A stretch of 64,000 nucleotides of DNA from Planctomycetota bacterium (GTDB lineage: Bacteria; Planctomycetota; UBA1135; GCA-002686595), in the NCBI GenBank assembly GCA_020638855.1, contig JACKHT010000003.1, positions 62,001-126,000 on the forward strand. The letters are read 5' to 3'. The notes under the pieces were generated by a model, which saw only the letters and a list, made by a program, of their open reading frames with translations, searched no databases and was not told where the DNA came from. The first letter of the stretch is position 1, and each line of letters begins with the position of its first letter. Shown piece by piece: positions 17,578-26,280 of this stretch. The position numbers were made by a program, and so were the translations under genes.

Positions 17578-19674
17578 ATGGCGAATCGGGGTTGGGTGGC
17601 ACAGGTGGGGGCTTTGGGAGCCATGACGCTTGCTTTGGGGTGCCGATCGACCACGGGCTCCGTGCCCGATTGGGCTGCCACCACGTGGATCCACCGGGAT
17701 GGGTTCGGGGTACCGCACATCGAGGCTGCCACCGATGCGGGTGCCGTCTTCGGGTGGATGTACGCACGCGCCGAAGATGAGTTTGCCAAAATCGAAGAAG
17801 CGTGTTTCGTGACGCTGGGACGCAGCGCCGAGCAACTAGGGGAGGCGGGTTTGCCCTGGGACCGACTGGTGCACGCGCTTTCGATCCCCGAGCGGGCCCA
17901 GGCGCAGTATCGCAAGTTGCCTGCCTCGGTGCGTGAATTGTGCGACGCGGCGGCTGCCGCACTCAACCTGTACCATTCCCAGCACCCGGAGCGGGGCCTG
18001 GGGTTGCTGGATCGGTTCGAGCCTTGGCACTTGGTCGCGCAAACCTATTCGTGGCACCTCTTCCAGGCGGCCGAAACGCTGCGCAGCGAATTGGGCCAAA
18101 ACGCCGCCTTGGAGGGCATCGGGTTCGCCGATGGCTCGAACGCTTGGGCGGTGGCCCCGAGTCGGACGCGCGCGGGCCATGCCTTGCTCCTGATCAACCC
18201 CCACCTAGCCTTGGGGGAGGTCTTTGAGGGTCACCTACACAGCGACCAAGGCTTGGACGTCGCCGGGGGGGCACCCTACGGGCGCGGCTTGTTCCCGTTG
18301 TACGGTCACAACCAACACCTGGCCTGGGCGCTCACCGTCAACCGCCCCGATGTGGTCGATCTGATCGGATTCGTGTGCTTCCCCGAGAAAGGCGAGTTGC
18401 GCTATCTGTGGGAGGGGACCTGGACCCGCATGCAACGCCGCAGTGTCGAAGTGCGCGTCAAGCTGGGGGATCGGCTGGAAGCGCGCACTTTGCACTTCTT
18501 CGACAGTCCGGTGGGACCGTTGGTCGCCCAGCGAGGCCCGACTCACGTGGCGCTGGCGGTGGCGGGCCTGGACGACAACCACTTCCTCGAAACCCACTAC
18601 GCCATGGCCCGTGCGCGGAACTTGGGTGAGTTTCAGGCGGCGCTCGGGTTGGGTGGGTTCCTGTTCCACAACGTGGTGTACGCCGACGATGCGGGCCACA
18701 TTTGGTACCTCTACGGCGGTCGCATTCCCAAGCGCCGCGGGTCAGGTCCCTGGGACGGAGTGCGCGCGAGCGATGGCAAGGGGCCCGTTTGGCAGGGTTA
18801 TCATGCGATCGCGGAGCTCCCGCAAGTGCTCGATCCGGCTTGTGGCTGGCTGCAGAACTGCAATTCCTCGCCCTTGGTGACTTGCGACGGGGCGGGCTTG
18901 CATGCGGAAGACTATCCCGACTACCTCGTCGGGCCAGAGGAGAGCGATTCGCGGGCGTTGCGATCGACGGCGTTGCTGTCGCTTGCGCCGCGCATGGACC
19001 TCGGAACGTTTGAGACGCTGGCCTTCGATCCGTTTGTGGAGTCGGCCCGCACTTGGATCGGCGAAATCGTGGCGTCCTGGGAGCGCACCCGCGAACACAA
19101 TCCGGGGCGCGTCGACCCGCTGGCAGAAGCGATCGGTGAGCTACAAGCCTGGGACCAACGAGCGTCGGTTGATTCGGTCGCCAGCACGTTGTTCTTTCTG
19201 TGGTTCGAGAAGTACATGGCCACATCGCAGGCCAATCGCAACGCGCCGGCCGCCGACCGCATCCTGGCCCAGGTCCTCGACGAACTCGAGCTGCGCTGCG
19301 GAACGTGGCGGATCCCGTGGGGCCAGATCAACCGCTTGCGGCGGCCCGGTAGCCTGGATCCGGAGGCGCACGATTGGCCCATGGCCGGCGGACACGGGGC
19401 CGCCGGGGTGCAAGCCACGTTCCTCAGCCACTGGGTCGATCCGGAGGCTTGCCGGCGCGAAGGCTACCGCGGCTCCGCGTACGTGTCGGTGGTGGAGCTC
19501 GGTGATCCCGTCGAGAGCCGCTCGATCGTGCCCTACGGGCAAAGCCGCGACCCCAACTCGCCGCACTTTGAGGACCAAGCGCCCTTGTTTGCCAAGGGCC
19601 GGATGAAAGCGAACCCCTTCACGCCCGATGCCGTGCACAAGGCTGCGGTCCGCTCCTACCATCCAGGCGAGTGA
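17578..19674 (+). CDS. Penicillin-acylase-family N-terminal nucleophile hydrolase, probable lipoprotein
   Basis: A 698-residue protein. A lipobox-like LALGC at residues 18-22 ends the signal peptide. The N-terminal (alpha-chain) half starts with IHRDGFGVPHIEA and contains GWMYARAEDEF, both family hallmarks. The autocatalytic cleavage site is at DGSNAWAV, where Ser187 would become the N-terminal nucleophile of the beta chain. Later landmarks include LINPHLAL, NRPDVVDLIGF and YGQSRDPNSPHFEDQ. Homologues hydrolyse amide-linked acyl groups, such as beta-lactams, aculeacin and N-acyl-homoserine lactones. The substrate here is unknown; cell-envelope acyl amides or quorum signals are possible. It stands alone between two minus-strand genes. 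Confidence 0.9.
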   Translation: MANRGWVAQVGALGAMTLALGCRSTTGSVPDWAATTWIHRDGFGVPHIEAATDAGAVFGWMYARAEDEFAKIEEACFVTLGRSAEQLGEAGLPWDRLVHALSIPERAQAQYRKLPASVRELCDAAAAALNLYHSQHPERGLGLLDRFEPWHLVAQTYSWHLFQAAETLRSELGQNAALEGIGFADGSNAWAVAPSRTRAGHALLLINPHLALGEVFEGHLHSDQGLDVAGGAPYGRGLFPLYGHNQHLAWALTVNRPDVVDLIGFVCFPEKGELRYLWEGTWTRMQRRSVEVRVKLGDRLEARTLHFFDSPVGPLVAQRGPTHVALAVAGLDDNHFLETHYAMARARNLGEFQAALGLGGFLFHNVVYADDAGHIWYLYGGRIPKRRGSGPWDGVRASDGKGPVWQGYHAIAELPQVLDPACGWLQNCNSSPLVTCDGAGLHAEDYPDYLVGPEESDSRALRSTALLSLAPRMDLGTFETLAFDPFVESARTWIGEIVASWERTREHNPGRVDPLAEAIGELQAWDQRASVDSVASTLFFLWFEKYMATSQANRNAPAADRILAQVLDELELRCGTWRIPWGQINRLRRPGSLDPEAHDWPMAGGHGAAGVQATFLSHWVDPEACRREGYRGSAYVSVVELGDPVESRSIVPYGQSRDPNSPHFEDQAPLFAKGRMKANPFTPDAVHKAAVRSYHPGE

Positions 19675-19708
19675 ACGCCGCAGTTTGGCGAGCGCAGGGC
19701 GCCAGGTT

Positions 19709-20578
19709 TCATTCGCTTGCAAAGGTTCCCGGAACCTCTTCCATTGCTAGGGGCCGGAACAGCAGCAAGTCCCAAGCGAAGCGCACCGATCGCGAACCGA
19801 TGTTGGGCTCGATCACTGAGGACTCAGGATCGCCCGGCCGATAAATGGCGAGCCGCACGTCGTCGATGGCCTCTGCGTCCAAGCAGGCCGAGTGACCCAC
19901 GTAACGCCGTTCGGCGAGTTCGAAATGCGGGGCGAACTCGGTGACGGTGCGCTCGACCCGATCGATGCGCCCCGATCCGCGCAGCTCGCACAGGTCGTCG
20001 GCAGCGGGCAGCACAACCAAAAGGCGCGCACCGCTGGCGGCGGGCCGCAGGACCCGCTGGAACTCGCTCGGGTTCATGCGGGCGTTGATCGAAAGCACTC
20101 GATCGAACGCTTGGGTCTGGTAGGGCAGGGTCCGGTCGGCGTTGGCTACGACCCATTGGGCAGCGGGGTAGCGTTTGGATGCCGCCTCAATCGCGGGCAG
20201 CGAAATGTCCACCCCGTGCCCCTCCAGGCCGAGTGCCTCCACCAGCGCTCCCAGGTAGAACCCATCGCCGCAACCCACATCGAGAGCGCTGGCACCCGGT
20301 TCGATTGCGGCGAACGCGCTCAAGGCGTCGAGCAAGGGTTGCGTGAAGCCTCGGCGGTGCAGGCGGCGGCGGGCTTCGGTGGCGGTCTTCGAATCCCCGG
20401 GCGACTTCGAGCGACGATCTTGGGGTTGGAGCAGGTTGTAGTACCCGCTGCGCGCACGGTCGAACGAGTGGCCTCGCCCGCAGAACACGCGACCGCGTCC
20501 TTCGGGAGCATAGCCTAGGGGCTGCAAGCAGCCACGGACCGGGCAAGCCAGTCGTTGGGCGGGGAGGCCGGGGCTCAC
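19709..20578 (-). CDS. rlmA: 23S rRNA (guanine-N1)-methyltransferase of the RlmA family
   Basis: A 289-residue enzyme. The N-terminal zinc ribbon, CPVRGC with a later FCGRGHSFD, is followed by ARSGYYNLL, a diagnostic RlmA segment. A SAM-binding domain has ALDVGCGDGFYLG as motif I and VLSINARMNPSEFQRVL, like the RlmA substrate loop. The family methylates N1 of G745 or G748 in 23S rRNA and can influence macrolide/tylosin binding. A GTG start at 20578 overlaps the stop of the upstream SGNH gene by four bases (GTGA), so the gene is translated with the O-acylation genes, an odd partnership for an rRNA enzyme. Confidence 0.88.
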   Translation of the reverse strand: MSPGLPAQRLACPVRGCLQPLGYAPEGRGRVFCGRGHSFDRARSGYYNLLQPQDRRSKSPGDSKTATEARRRLHRRGFTQPLLDALSAFAAIEPGASALDVGCGDGFYLGALVEALGLEGHGVDISLPAIEAASKRYPAAQWVVANADRTLPYQTQAFDRVLSINARMNPSEFQRVLRPAASGARLLVVLPAADDLCELRGSGRIDRVERTVTEFAPHFELAERRYVGHSACLDAEAIDDVRLAIYRPGDPESSVIEPNIGSRSVRFAWDLLLFRPLAMEEVPGTFASE

Positions 20579-21675
20579 AGGGAACCGCTCCGCTTGGCTC
20601 GAACGAACTCCGCCACAGCTCGCGTGGTGGCGTCAGCGGCGCGCCAATTGAGGTGTGAGCCGTCGGTGGTGGTGTTGACTTCGACGCCAAAGTCGAGGAA
20701 GGGGATCCCAGTCGCCTGCCAAATCGAGTTGAGCTCGGCTTCTCCACCGTTCGCGTCTTCGATTTCCCGGATCCCAGGTTCGACGGGCATGCGGATCGCC
20801 AGAACCTCCCAGCCGCGCGCTTTGAGTTGCTCGATAGCCTGAATCAAGGCTAGGGCGCCTTCGTGGCGGGCTAGGGCTCCAGCCGGGGCCAGCGCTTCGT
20901 GGTAGTACGCATCGCCCGCATGGGGGTTCGGAGCGCGCCACCAGCCATCCTGCCATTCGAAAGGCTCGATGGGGTTGAGCCACAGGCTGCGTGCTCGATC
21001 GGCCATGTGGCTGAGCCGAAGGTCTAGCCCGGCGCTATCGAAGAAGCGCTTCGAACGCAAGAAGGCCGCGCGCGAGCGGCGGTGTTGGGCGATCCACCAC
21101 CTCATGGTTCCCGCTGCGTAGGTTGGGTCAAAACCCATCTCGACCAAATGCGGCAATTCGGTCTCGGTCCACTGCTTCACCAAGTACGGTGGACTGGTCG
21201 GGTCGCAAGCCGGATGAAACTCCCGCAGCGACTCGACGATGGGCGGATTGGGACGTCCCACCAACCCCAGCGGAGTGAGCGAGAGCACGACCGTGCGCGG
21301 GTTGGGCTCTTCGAGGAGAGGTTGCAACAGATCCAGCATGCGCGCCGCATGGCCCCATGCGATGGCCACCTTGCCGATGCCCAATTGGCTTGCGATCGAT
21401 TGGTGGATGCCGTGGGCCACCCGCGAATCGCCCACGATGACCACGTCTGCCTGCTCCATCCCAAGCGTGCACCAATAGGCGCCAAGGCCGGGGCCAATCC
21501 ACAGCAAGCGCTCGCCTACGACGGCCTCCAAGTCCGAGGTCGGCCAACGGTCGGCGGTGACCTGCTTCCAACCGAGCAGAGCCAAGGCGCAAACGGCCAA
21601 GGCCACCCCGCTCGGCAAACCGGGGGTCCAAATACGCCGACGGCGCGGCGTTCGTTGTTGGGGGACGGGGGGCAT
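20575..21675 (-). CDS. SGNH-like protein partnering an AlgI-type O-acyltransferase (AlgJ/AlgX-like role)
   Basis: A 366-residue protein with one membrane helix near residues 20-36 (PSGVALAVCALALLGW) and an extracytoplasmic SGNH-like fold: block I VVIVGDSRVAHG, and a C-terminal DGSHLNW giving the Asp/His pair. The ATG at 21675 shares one base with the stop of the upstream MBOAT gene (TGATG), so the two are coupled. MBOAT proteins of the AlgI/DltB/PatA kind pass acetyl groups across the membrane to such SGNH partners for transfer to polysaccharide. The frame extends further upstream, but that extension lies inside the MBOAT coding sequence. Confidence 0.82.
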   Translation of the reverse strand: MPPVPQQRTPRRRRIWTPGLPSGVALAVCALALLGWKQVTADRWPTSDLEAVVGERLLWIGPGLGAYWCTLGMEQADVVIVGDSRVAHGIHQSIASQLGIGKVAIAWGHAARMLDLLQPLLEEPNPRTVVLSLTPLGLVGRPNPPIVESLREFHPACDPTSPPYLVKQWTETELPHLVEMGFDPTYAAGTMRWWIAQHRRSRAAFLRSKRFFDSAGLDLRLSHMADRARSLWLNPIEPFEWQDGWWRAPNPHAGDAYYHEALAPAGALARHEGALALIQAIEQLKARGWEVLAIRMPVEPGIREIEDANGGEAELNSIWQATGIPFLDFGVEVNTTTDGSHLNWRAADATTRAVAEFVRAKRSGSL

Positions 21676-23096
21676 CAGAATTGGAAGTAGACGAAGTCGC
21701 GCACCGCGCCCCGCCGGACCACGAACAGGGCTGTGAGCATCAGGCCTGCCGCCACAGCGTACACCCACGGGGAAAACCGTAGACCAAGCCGCTCGCGCAC
21801 CAAGGTCACCCCGTGCAGCACCAAGATCGGCAACAGCAGCACGCAAAACCGCGCCGATACCTGCGCGCCACCGGCGTTGCCACGCAAGGGGGCCACCAAC
21901 ATGCGGTCGAGGATTTGCCAGGCCACTTCAAAGCTGGAGGCGCGGAAGAACACCCAGGTCACGTGCACGAACACAAAGACGAGCAGCATGGCTCCCGCGG
22001 TCGCCAGGAAACGTAGCGAGCGCCCCTTGAGGACCAGCCCCCGTCGCCTGCAAGCCTCGCGCCACAGCCGTTCGACTGAAAGCCCCGCTGCGTGCAAACC
22101 GCCCCAGGCCACGTAGGTCCAGGCGGCACCGTGCCACAACCCGCCCAGCAACATCGTGATGGCGAGGTTCACGTGTGTCCGCAACCGTCCCTTGCGATTG
22201 CCGCCGAGCGAAATGTAGAGGTAGTCGCGCAACCAGCTCGACAGGGTGATGTGCCAGCGCGTCCAGAACTCGGACAAGCCCGCGCTGATGTACGGGGCGC
22301 GGAAGTTCTCGGGGAAGCGCAACCCCATCAGCATGGCCACCCCGATGGCGATCCCGGTATAGCCCGCAAAATCGGCGAAGATTTGGCCACCAAACGCGAT
22401 CACCGATAGCCACACGGCTGCGCTGGAATGGGCAGCAATGTCGCCTTCGAACACCCGTTCCACCACGGGGGCCAGGTTGTCGGCCACCACAATCTTGAGG
22501 AACAACCCCTGCACGCAGCGATAGAGCCCCAGCTCGAAGCGCGAGGCGCGGAAGCGGGGTCGGTGGTCGAGTTGCGGCAAGAACGTTCGCGCACGGACGA
22601 TGGGCCCTGCCACCAGCTGGGGGAAGAACGCGACGTATAGGAAGAAGTCGCCAAAGGTGCGCGCCGGGGTCAACTGGCCGCGGTACACGTCCAGCGTGTA
22701 GCTCAACGTCTGGAAGGTATAAAAGGATATTCCGACGGGCACGACCCATTCGTCGAGGACCCCCGTGGGCACATGCCAACCCAGGAACGGCAAGAGGTCC
22801 CGGGCGACCAAGGGGGTGTACTTGAACCCCGCCAGCAAGCCCAGGTTCGAGGCCAGGCTGACCGTCACCCAGAATTTGCGTTTGCGCGGCACGCTCGATC
22901 GGGCGATCTGGCCCGCCGCCCCGTAATCGATCAGCGCCGACCCAACGATCAGGAGCAGGTAGAGCGGGTTCCACCAAGCGTAGAAAACGCAACTGGCAAT
23001 CAGCGCCAGGATCTTGGCCGCGCCGAAGGGGGCCATCCACCACGCCACCAGCACGGGGAGGACGAACAACCAGAAGGTGACGCTGTCGAAGACCAT
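21675..23096 (-). CDS. MBOAT-family O-acyltransferase, AlgI/DltB-like
   Basis: A 473-residue polytopic membrane protein. It begins MVFDSVTFWLFVLPVL, the usual AlgI-type N-terminus, and has FYAWWNP, FFPQLVAGPI and the active-site region RWHITLSSWLRDYLYI with a later LGGLWHGAAWT, where the final His is the invariant MBOAT catalytic residue. Family members channel acetyl or other acyl groups from the cytoplasm to surface glycans. The ATG at 23096 fits the family's N-terminus; an upstream in-frame extension of 203 residues is Arg/Pro-rich and rejected. It is the first gene of a coupled trio with the SGNH partner and rlmA. Confidence 0.92.
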   Translation of the reverse strand: MVFDSVTFWLFVLPVLVAWWMAPFGAAKILALIASCVFYAWWNPLYLLLIVGSALIDYGAAGQIARSSVPRKRKFWVTVSLASNLGLLAGFKYTPLVARDLLPFLGWHVPTGVLDEWVVPVGISFYTFQTLSYTLDVYRGQLTPARTFGDFFLYVAFFPQLVAGPIVRARTFLPQLDHRPRFRASRFELGLYRCVQGLFLKIVVADNLAPVVERVFEGDIAAHSSAAVWLSVIAFGGQIFADFAGYTGIAIGVAMLMGLRFPENFRAPYISAGLSEFWTRWHITLSSWLRDYLYISLGGNRKGRLRTHVNLAITMLLGGLWHGAAWTYVAWGGLHAAGLSVERLWREACRRRGLVLKGRSLRFLATAGAMLLVFVFVHVTWVFFRASSFEVAWQILDRMLVAPLRGNAGGAQVSARFCVLLLPILVLHGVTLVRERLGLRFSPWVYAVAAGLMLTALFVVRRGAVRDFVYFQF

Positions 23097-23477
23097 ACGG
23101 GCGAATCCGTTTCGACCGGGGCAGCCACACCGTTCGGATCGAGGGGGCGCGAGCCTACCACGACCCTCCGGGGATAGGAACTCGGTCCCAAGCGGGGCGG
23201 GGTGTCCGCGGGAGTGGGTGAGGGCCTCGCCCCTCCTTCGAGTCTGCGGCCCATATGCGGCGCAAAGCAGACCGAGCGGTCCCGCAGACCCATCGCTCCG
23301 CCGCGCGGGTCGGGCCTGTTTCCGCCGGTCGATCCGCGCTCCTGGGGCCCGAGAGCCAGCCCAAGCCCGCATTGTTTGACAGGTCCCAAGCGGGGGGTCT
23401 ATCCTCCTCGGCCCCGAATCCTCGGTTACCCCCCCAAGAAGGCCGGGTACCCCCGGGTCCCACCCCCCCTGAAGCCC
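23097..23477. other. Divergent intergenic region (381 bp)
   Basis: It lies between the divergent algI-like and TPR genes. It contains the plus-strand promoter at 23376-23405 and a 6-bp inverted repeat GTCTGC/GCAGAC (23242-23247 with 23267-23272). I see no convincing gene; the open frames here are Pro/Arg-rich shadows. Confidence 0.5.
23376..23405 (+). promoter_or_regulatory. Sigma-70-type promoter of the TPR gene
   Basis: A perfect -35 TTGACA (23376-23381), an 18-base spacer and a -10 TATCCT (23400-23405). The downstream ATG is at 23478, leaving a leader of about 65 bases. Confidence 0.65.
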
Positions 23478-24587
23478 ATGCGCATCTTCTCTCCCCTCAC
23501 GCTGCTCCCCGCCTCGCTGCTCCTGCTGGCCGGGACTTCCCTGGCCGACCGCATCTTCACCGTGGAAGGCTCCACGATCGACGATGTGACCATTTCCAAG
23601 GAGAGCTTGAACGAAGTCGAGTACAAGACATCCTCCGGCCGGACCGTCAAGACGATCCCCTCCTACGAGGTGCTCGACACCGTCTTCGACAAGCTGCCCG
23701 AGCAACTGGACTCGGCCGAAGCGGCCCTAGGGGAAGAGCGATTCGTCGACGCGATCAACGACATCAACGAATTCCTCGGCCGCTTCGGTGAGAAGCCGCC
23801 GCGCACGGCCCCCTGGTCGGTGCCCTATGCGTACAACCGCTTGATCGAGATCTACATGGGCATGGGAGACTACCCGCATGTGGTGGAAGCGGCGGACGTC
23901 TTGCTGGCTAAGGCCGCTGACTCCCGCTATGCCCCCCTCGCTCACATGGCCAAAATCGACGCGCTCAACCTGATGTCCGACGAGGCCAACTTGGCCACGG
24001 CGGTCGGTGGTTTCTCCACGTTCGTCGAAAGCAACTCGCTCCAGGCGCGCTGGCGCTTGGAGGCGGAGCTGCGCGGGGTGTTGTTCGACCGCAGCCTGCA
24101 AGGAGCCAAGCGGCGCGCCAAGCTGCAAGAAGTGGCCAACTCCGCGGGCAGTGAGTCCCCCCTGGTCCGCAACCGCGCCACGGTGGCGATCGGCGAGTCG
24201 CTGGTGGGCGAGCGTAAGCTCGAGGAGGCCCAAAAGCTGTTCGAAAAGATCGTCAAGGACCCCCAAGCCGACCCGAGCATCCTGGCGGCAGCCCACACGG
24301 GCTTGGGCGATTGCCTGTACCAGAGGGGCAAGAACCTGAAGGATCAAGGCCAAGACGGTGATGAGGACATCCGTGCCGCTTCGCTGCATTTCCTGCGGGT
24401 CGTGGTGCTCTACCCTGATCAAGAGCAGTATGTGCCCCGCGCGCTGTTCTATGCGGGCCGGACCTTCCAAGAACTCGGCGGCGAGGACGGCGAGCGCCGT
24501 GCCCAAGCGCTCTACAGCAAGTTGATCCGGACCTACCCCGAATCCAAGTCGGCCAAAGAGGCGCGTTCCTTCCGCCGTCGCGGCTAG
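23478..24587 (+). CDS. Secreted/periplasmic TPR protein
   Basis: A 369-residue protein with a signal peptide (FSPLTLLPASLLLLAGTSLA). A short beta segment follows (IFTVEGSTIDDVTI to VKTIPSYEVL), then helical repeats to the C-terminus: units around DYPHVVEAADVLL, KLEEAQKLFEKIV and PRALFYAGRTFQEL. These resemble TPR/Sel1 or YbgF/BamD-like repeats, a layout common in planctomycete exported proteins of unknown role. The ATG at 23478 follows a good promoter and starts the signal peptide. A scaffold or assembly role at the envelope is plausible but unproven. Confidence 0.8.
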   Translation: MRIFSPLTLLPASLLLLAGTSLADRIFTVEGSTIDDVTISKESLNEVEYKTSSGRTVKTIPSYEVLDTVFDKLPEQLDSAEAALGEERFVDAINDINEFLGRFGEKPPRTAPWSVPYAYNRLIEIYMGMGDYPHVVEAADVLLAKAADSRYAPLAHMAKIDALNLMSDEANLATAVGGFSTFVESNSLQARWRLEAELRGVLFDRSLQGAKRRAKLQEVANSAGSESPLVRNRATVAIGESLVGERKLEEAQKLFEKIVKDPQADPSILAAAHTGLGDCLYQRGKNLKDQGQDGDEDIRAASLHFLRVVVLYPDQEQYVPRALFYAGRTFQELGGEDGERRAQALYSKLIRTYPESKSAKEARSFRRRG

Positions 24588-24640
24588 GGTCCACCGTTCC
24601 GGGGTAGCCCGGAGACCCATCCCCGGGTTTTCCCCACGCC

Positions 24641-24665
24641 AGAGGCCGTGCATTGCACGGCCTCT
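24641..24665 (+). terminator. Hairpin after the TPR gene
   Basis: A perfect 11-bp stem (24641-24651 with 24655-24665) has a 3-base loop, 53 bases past the stop. No U-run follows. Because the stem is a near-perfect palindrome it could act in either direction. Confidence 0.5.
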
Positions 24666-24834
24666 TGCATGGAGTACCGCCTGCGGAGGCTCGCTGTCCA
24701 GGTTTCCCCAGGCCAGATCCCCGATCGCACAGGGGAATCCTCCACAGGGCTCCCGTGTGCTCCCCAAACGTGCTCCATCCCCGGGAGTAGCCCAGTCACC
24801 TCGGACCTTGGGCGCTCCCGTAGGAGACAGCACG

Positions 24835-25413
24835 ATGATGCACAGCCACAGTGGACCGGGTACTTGCACGTTTGAAGGATTGGAAGACCATCGCGAGAGC
24901 CTGCTGCGCTTCCTGCGGAGGCGACTGGAGGACGAAAACGACGTCCGGGATTTGGCGCAAGAAGCCCTCGTCCGCGGGGCTCGCTATCGGCGGAGCGAGA
25001 TGGACCCCAAGCGGCTGCGGGGTTGGCTGATTCGCATCGCTGCCAACCTGCAAGCGGACCTCCAACGTCGCCGCAGGTCCGAGCCGGCTTTGGTGGGCGA
25101 CTCTTGGGTTTTGGAAGACCTCTCGCACTCCCACTCGGACCCACGACGGTTTGTCTGGCAGGGCCTAACCCTGGGTTGGGCGGAAGCGCTGGATCACTTG
25201 CGCGCCGCCCTGGGGACTTTGCCGGAAGCCGATCGGCGGATGCTCGAGGGGTACTACGCATGCGCGACTCCGACTTTGGAGTTGGCCCGCTCGGCTGGGA
25301 TCCCAGGCACCCTCGTCAAGGTGCGGTTGTTCCGTGCCCGTCGAAAGCTGCGCGATGGGCTCGAGAAGCGGTTGCGTGGTGCGCGACGTGAGGTCTTGGG
25401 CTGGGTTGGTTAG
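24835..25413 (+). CDS. RNA polymerase sigma factor, ECF/sigma-70-like
   Basis: A 192-residue protein. Residues ~15-85 resemble sigma region 2 (HRESLLRFLRRRLEDENDV, RDLAQEALVRG, LRGWLIRIAANLQADLQRR). Residues ~125-180 resemble region 4, with a helix-turn-helix ending LVKVRLFRARRKLRDGL. The ATG at 24835 is preceded by TAGGAG at 8 bases' spacing, one of the few good Shine-Dalgarno sites in the window. A second ATG follows directly at 24838. The gene lies next to a small membrane protein that starts about 2 bases after its stop. Which promoters it recognises is unknown. Confidence 0.82.
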   Translation: MMHSHSGPGTCTFEGLEDHRESLLRFLRRRLEDENDVRDLAQEALVRGARYRRSEMDPKRLRGWLIRIAANLQADLQRRRRSEPALVGDSWVLEDLSHSHSDPRRFVWQGLTLGWAEALDHLRAALGTLPEADRRMLEGYYACATPTLELARSAGIPGTLVKVRLFRARRKLRDGLEKRLRGARREVLGWVG

Positions 25414-25414
25414 C

Positions 25415-25942
25415 TTGAAGACCCACTTCCGGCTGAGCCTGGGGCTCGCGGTGCACTGGCTCGGTGCTCGCCTGCGCGGTCCCCGTGGGCAGGCGCGTTG
25501 GAGCCTCTTTGCAGTCTTGCTCGTTCTGACGGTTTGGCGGCGGGTTGAGCTGCCCGCTGCGCAAACCGAAGGCCGAACCGAAGGGCAAACCGCAGGGCAA
25601 TCGCTCGAGTCGCTCCGGACAGTCGCGGGGCAAACTTCCTCACCAACGGCGGCGTCACCCTTCCCGATTTCAGGACGTGACGCAGCGCAAAGCAATCGAA
25701 GTCGCGGCGGAGCGGTTTCTAGCGCGTCCACCAGGGCAACCATCCGGCTGGAGGACTCGCGCACATGGAGTCGGTGGGTGCTTGGGGAACTAACCTTCCG
25801 CGAACGGAAGGAGTTGCTCGAAGCCCTGCAGAAACGCCTCGCAAAAGGCACTACGAGCGAACTTACGACGAGCCTAAGTCAGTCCCTGCACTGGCTCGAC
25901 CAACCCAAAAGCACCCTCGAGTGGTTTGCCCGTTCGCGTTGA
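25415..25942 (+). CDS. Small single-pass membrane protein downstream of the sigma factor
   Basis: About 175 residues from a TTG at 25415, directly after the sigma-factor stop (a TTG at 25406 would overlap it). It has one hydrophobic segment (SLFAVLLVLTVW) near residue 30, a Gln/Thr/Gly-rich repeat (QTEGRTEGQTAGQ), a Ser-rich linker, and a C-terminal helical part (LTFRERKELLEALQKRL). I do not recognise the family, and no zinc-binding anti-sigma motif (HxxxCxxC) is present. Position and topology would suit an anti-sigma factor or sensor, but this is inference. The composition is coding-like but not compelling, so the gene itself is moderately certain. Confidence 0.5.
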   Translation: MKTHFRLSLGLAVHWLGARLRGPRGQARWSLFAVLLVLTVWRRVELPAAQTEGRTEGQTAGQSLESLRTVAGQTSSPTAASPFPISGRDAAQSNRSRGGAVSSASTRATIRLEDSRTWSRWVLGELTFRERKELLEALQKRLAKGTTSELTTSLSQSLHWLDQPKSTLEWFARSR

Positions 25943-26195
25943 ACCTTCTTGGTCAGAACATCGCGCCAAGCGAACTTTCGATCCGCTGGCGCGTGCGATC
26001 GAGGACCCACCCGCCTTGTGTCGGAGCACTCGGCTTCAAAAAAAATGCGAGGACTTGACCAAAGTTGTTTCCCAAATCGCGAAGCGTGCGGTATGAATCC
26101 AATCTGAAGTCGTATTCGAGTCTGCGATTCAGGGTGTTGTCACAGGTGTGACACACGTCGCGGGCATACGGCTTTGGGATTCACCACGACATCCG
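25943..26195. other. Intergenic region, locally less GC-rich
   Basis: There is no supported protein gene. The stretch 26036-26135 is poorer in GC than its surroundings, followed by a palindrome at 26138-26153 and a plus-strand terminator. The last certain plus-strand gene ends 253 bases before the terminator, leaving room for a small RNA or a long 3' region. Confidence 0.4.
26138..26153. promoter_or_regulatory. Palindrome TGTCAC-AGGT-GTGACA
   Basis: A perfect 6+6 inverted repeat with a 4-base spacer, of the size typical for a dimeric repressor or CRP/GntR-like site. It lies about 45 bases before the terminator at 26196. No adjacent start codon is convincing. Confidence 0.45.
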
Positions 26196-26233
26196 AGAGG
26201 CGGCTCACCCTACGGGGCGAGCCGCCTCTTTTT
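26196..26233 (+). terminator. Strong Rho-independent terminator
   Basis: A perfect 11-bp stem (26196-26206 with 26219-26229) has a 12-base loop and ends in a run of T residues (26229-26233). It ends plus-strand transcription from the sigma-factor cluster or from an unannotated small RNA, and lies just beyond the stop of the convergent UDP-glucose dehydrogenase gene. Confidence 0.85.
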
Positions 26234-26280
26234 GTTGACGGGGTGGGTGGCGCGAACGTACGCCCAGCTTCGGCTCTCGG

